Shown: piece after piece, positions 63,101 through 64,000 of the stretch
Position numbering within the stretch: the first letter of the stretch is position 1
How the letters are laid out: every line of letters begins with the position of its first letter
Assembly: GCF_040581485.1 (NCBI RefSeq)
Contig: NC_090128.1
Location: forward strand, 45,042,931 to 45,106,930
DNA length: 64,000 nt
Direction of reading: 5' to 3'
From: Linepithema humile
Taxonomy: Eukaryota > Arthropoda > Insecta > Hymenoptera > Formicidae
Made by a program: the position numbers and the translations under genes
The notes under the pieces: generated by a model
The model's input: only the letters and a program-made list of their open reading frames with translations
Database searches by the model: none
Told to the model about the DNA's origin: nothing

Positions 63101-63299
63101 AGCCGCCAATGTGCTCTACGTAAACGGCACGCTCATTCATCGATCGGAAGACGAGATCCCGCAGTCGAGTAAGGTTTTCGCAGAGAAAGTTGAGTTTCCG
63201 ACTAGATCGCTACGTATGTCCGAATTGGCAAAAGTTAGCTCCGGTTTGTCCTCCTGTTGCCTGTTGGTGCGCAGACCGCGACACATCCGTAGTATTTAA
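60180..63299 (+). CDS. Ddah: Dimethylarginine dimethylaminohydrolase (DDAH)
   Basis: Five in-frame exons: 60180-60437, 60642-60744, 60857-60954, 62569-62664, 63045-63299, giving 269 residues (human DDAH1 285). The ATG at 60180 gives MPLHRYTHAILCRIP; a longer upstream frame has no ATG. Family blocks include PPDENSPLCVFVEDIAVV, ALIARPSEPSRLKE, ARLDGGDVLFTGREFFVGLS and LTVPEDVAANVLYVNG. DDAH is a cytosolic pentein-fold hydrolase that turns asymmetric dimethylarginine into citrulline and dimethylamine, relieving nitric oxide synthase inhibition. The nucleophilic Cys aligns to C256 in SSCCLLV. The position of the catalytic His (HLKS in vertebrates) is R159 (RLKS) here. A possible extra 57-base in-frame exon lies at 61728-61784 inside the 1.6-kb third intron. 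Confidence 0.94.
61728..61784 (+). CDS. Possible 19-codon cassette exon of DDAH
   Basis: Preceded by a pyrimidine-rich acceptor (TTTTCTACTGTTCATTTAAG) and followed by CAG|GTTTGG. The 57 bases are open in the DDAH frame and encode VGDGGEEVIVESLTSAPLQ. It sits between phase-0 junctions, so inclusion adds 19 residues after VPIK without a frameshift. The insertion point is the loop just before the RLKS segment at the active site. It could also be a chance open stretch. Confidence 0.4.
62171..62187. repeat. Short (GA)n run in DDAH intron 3
   Basis: About eight GA units (GAGAGAGAGAGAG) within the third intron. Low-complexity repeat only. Confidence 0.7.
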
Positions 63300-64000
63300 A
63301 CGAAAAAAGAGAATGAGATCTACGTTGCAATCTAATCGCGATCTATGCCACCAGTGATATCCACGAATGCAAAACGTAAAATCGAGTTTATCGAATCTGT
63401 GGAGAAATACGATGCAATGCATGACAATGACGATACGTCATCCTGACATTTTAATAAGTATTTTTTAACTAATTTAAAGAGTTATTGTATTATTTCATAT
63501 CTTTCAAGAGAGAGATTCAGTATTTGAAAAGATATAATATATATATACACATATATAATTTTTATATATTTAGAATACAGAAATAATATATTCAAATTTT
63601 ATATTATTACATATATTATATTGCATTTTTATCTATGCTTTTTGCAAAAAAATCTTTAGACTTGCTATTTATTTAAACTTTTTGTTTTTATATGTAATTT
63701 TTATTTTTTGGCTGCAATTAGATATTTATTTAGACGACTTCGTAAGTATTTTCTTGCATTTATTTATTTTTGCAATATATGCAGTTTTCTTTCCTATGAT
63801 ATCCCAAAAATTATAATATAATGTAAGACACATTTACATTTCATAATCTTCGTATAATGAAACATTACAAAGCACATACCATAATACAGCACAAATTCAA
63901 TTTTATATGAGGAGTTGGAATATTGACTTTTATAGCAATGAATTTTCAATCAAAATTAACTTGTAATTCCAATTATAATTAAGAATGCACAATAGATCAT
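63300..64000. other. DDAH 3' untranslated region and flank
   Basis: AT-rich sequence with TA runs near 63537-63570. No canonical AATAAA was noticed close to the stop codon. No further gene seen before the window ends. Confidence 0.5.

Noticed and set aside
1..64000. tRNA, rRNA, U-snRNA and known microRNA genes
   Set aside because: No convincing A/B-box pair, snRNA signature or familiar microRNA sequence was spotted by eye; a covariance search would be decisive.

Overview
The window looks like nuclear DNA of an insect, most likely a hymenopteran and plausibly an ant. It is AT-rich, the genes are split by short GT-AG introns, there are many small foldback transposons and a decayed mariner copy, and the proteins are clear animal orthologues. 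No bacterial, viral or organellar gene was seen. The species call is an inference.

Layout. Positions 1-29,000 hold almost no recognisable coding sequence: AT-rich, probably intronic or intergenic DNA with a mariner relic (8.25-8.86 kb), a long TC microsatellite (14.64 kb), a diverged 201-bp-period duplication (18.7-19.0 kb) and a GC-rich block at 25.2-25.9 kb that may be the first exon of a leftward gene. From 29.5 kb on the window is gene-dense: SCLT1 (+, distal appendage coiled coil), SNF8/VPS22 (-, ESCRT-II), RAB30 (+, Golgi GTPase), a DHRSX-like reductase (-), TMEM33/Kr-h2 (+), ribosomal protein S3 (-), an unrecognised 178-residue protein (-), axonemal dynein intermediate chain DNAI1 (+), FKRP (-) and DDAH (+). 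I rebuilt all ten at exon level by joining GT-AG junctions that keep frame; total lengths agree well with the families.

The genes do not form one pathway. They are mostly housekeeping genes in alternating orientation, with convergent pairs (SCLT1/SNF8, RAB30/DHRSX, TMEM33/RpS3, DNAI1/FKRP) and divergent pairs (SNF8/RAB30, unknown/DNAI1, FKRP/DDAH). SCLT1 and DNAI1 are both ciliary, and an RFX X-box-like site lies in the DNAI1 upstream region.

Most worth a second look: FKRP with a degraded catalytic DxD motif; DDAH with Arg at the aligned catalytic His plus a possible 19-codon cassette exon; a perfect 41-bp inverted repeat and a cluster of NRF1-like palindromes upstream of RpS3; an H/ACA-like hairpin in RpS3 intron 1; and a 1.4-kb stretch packed with foldback elements. 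I found no clear new multi-gene system.
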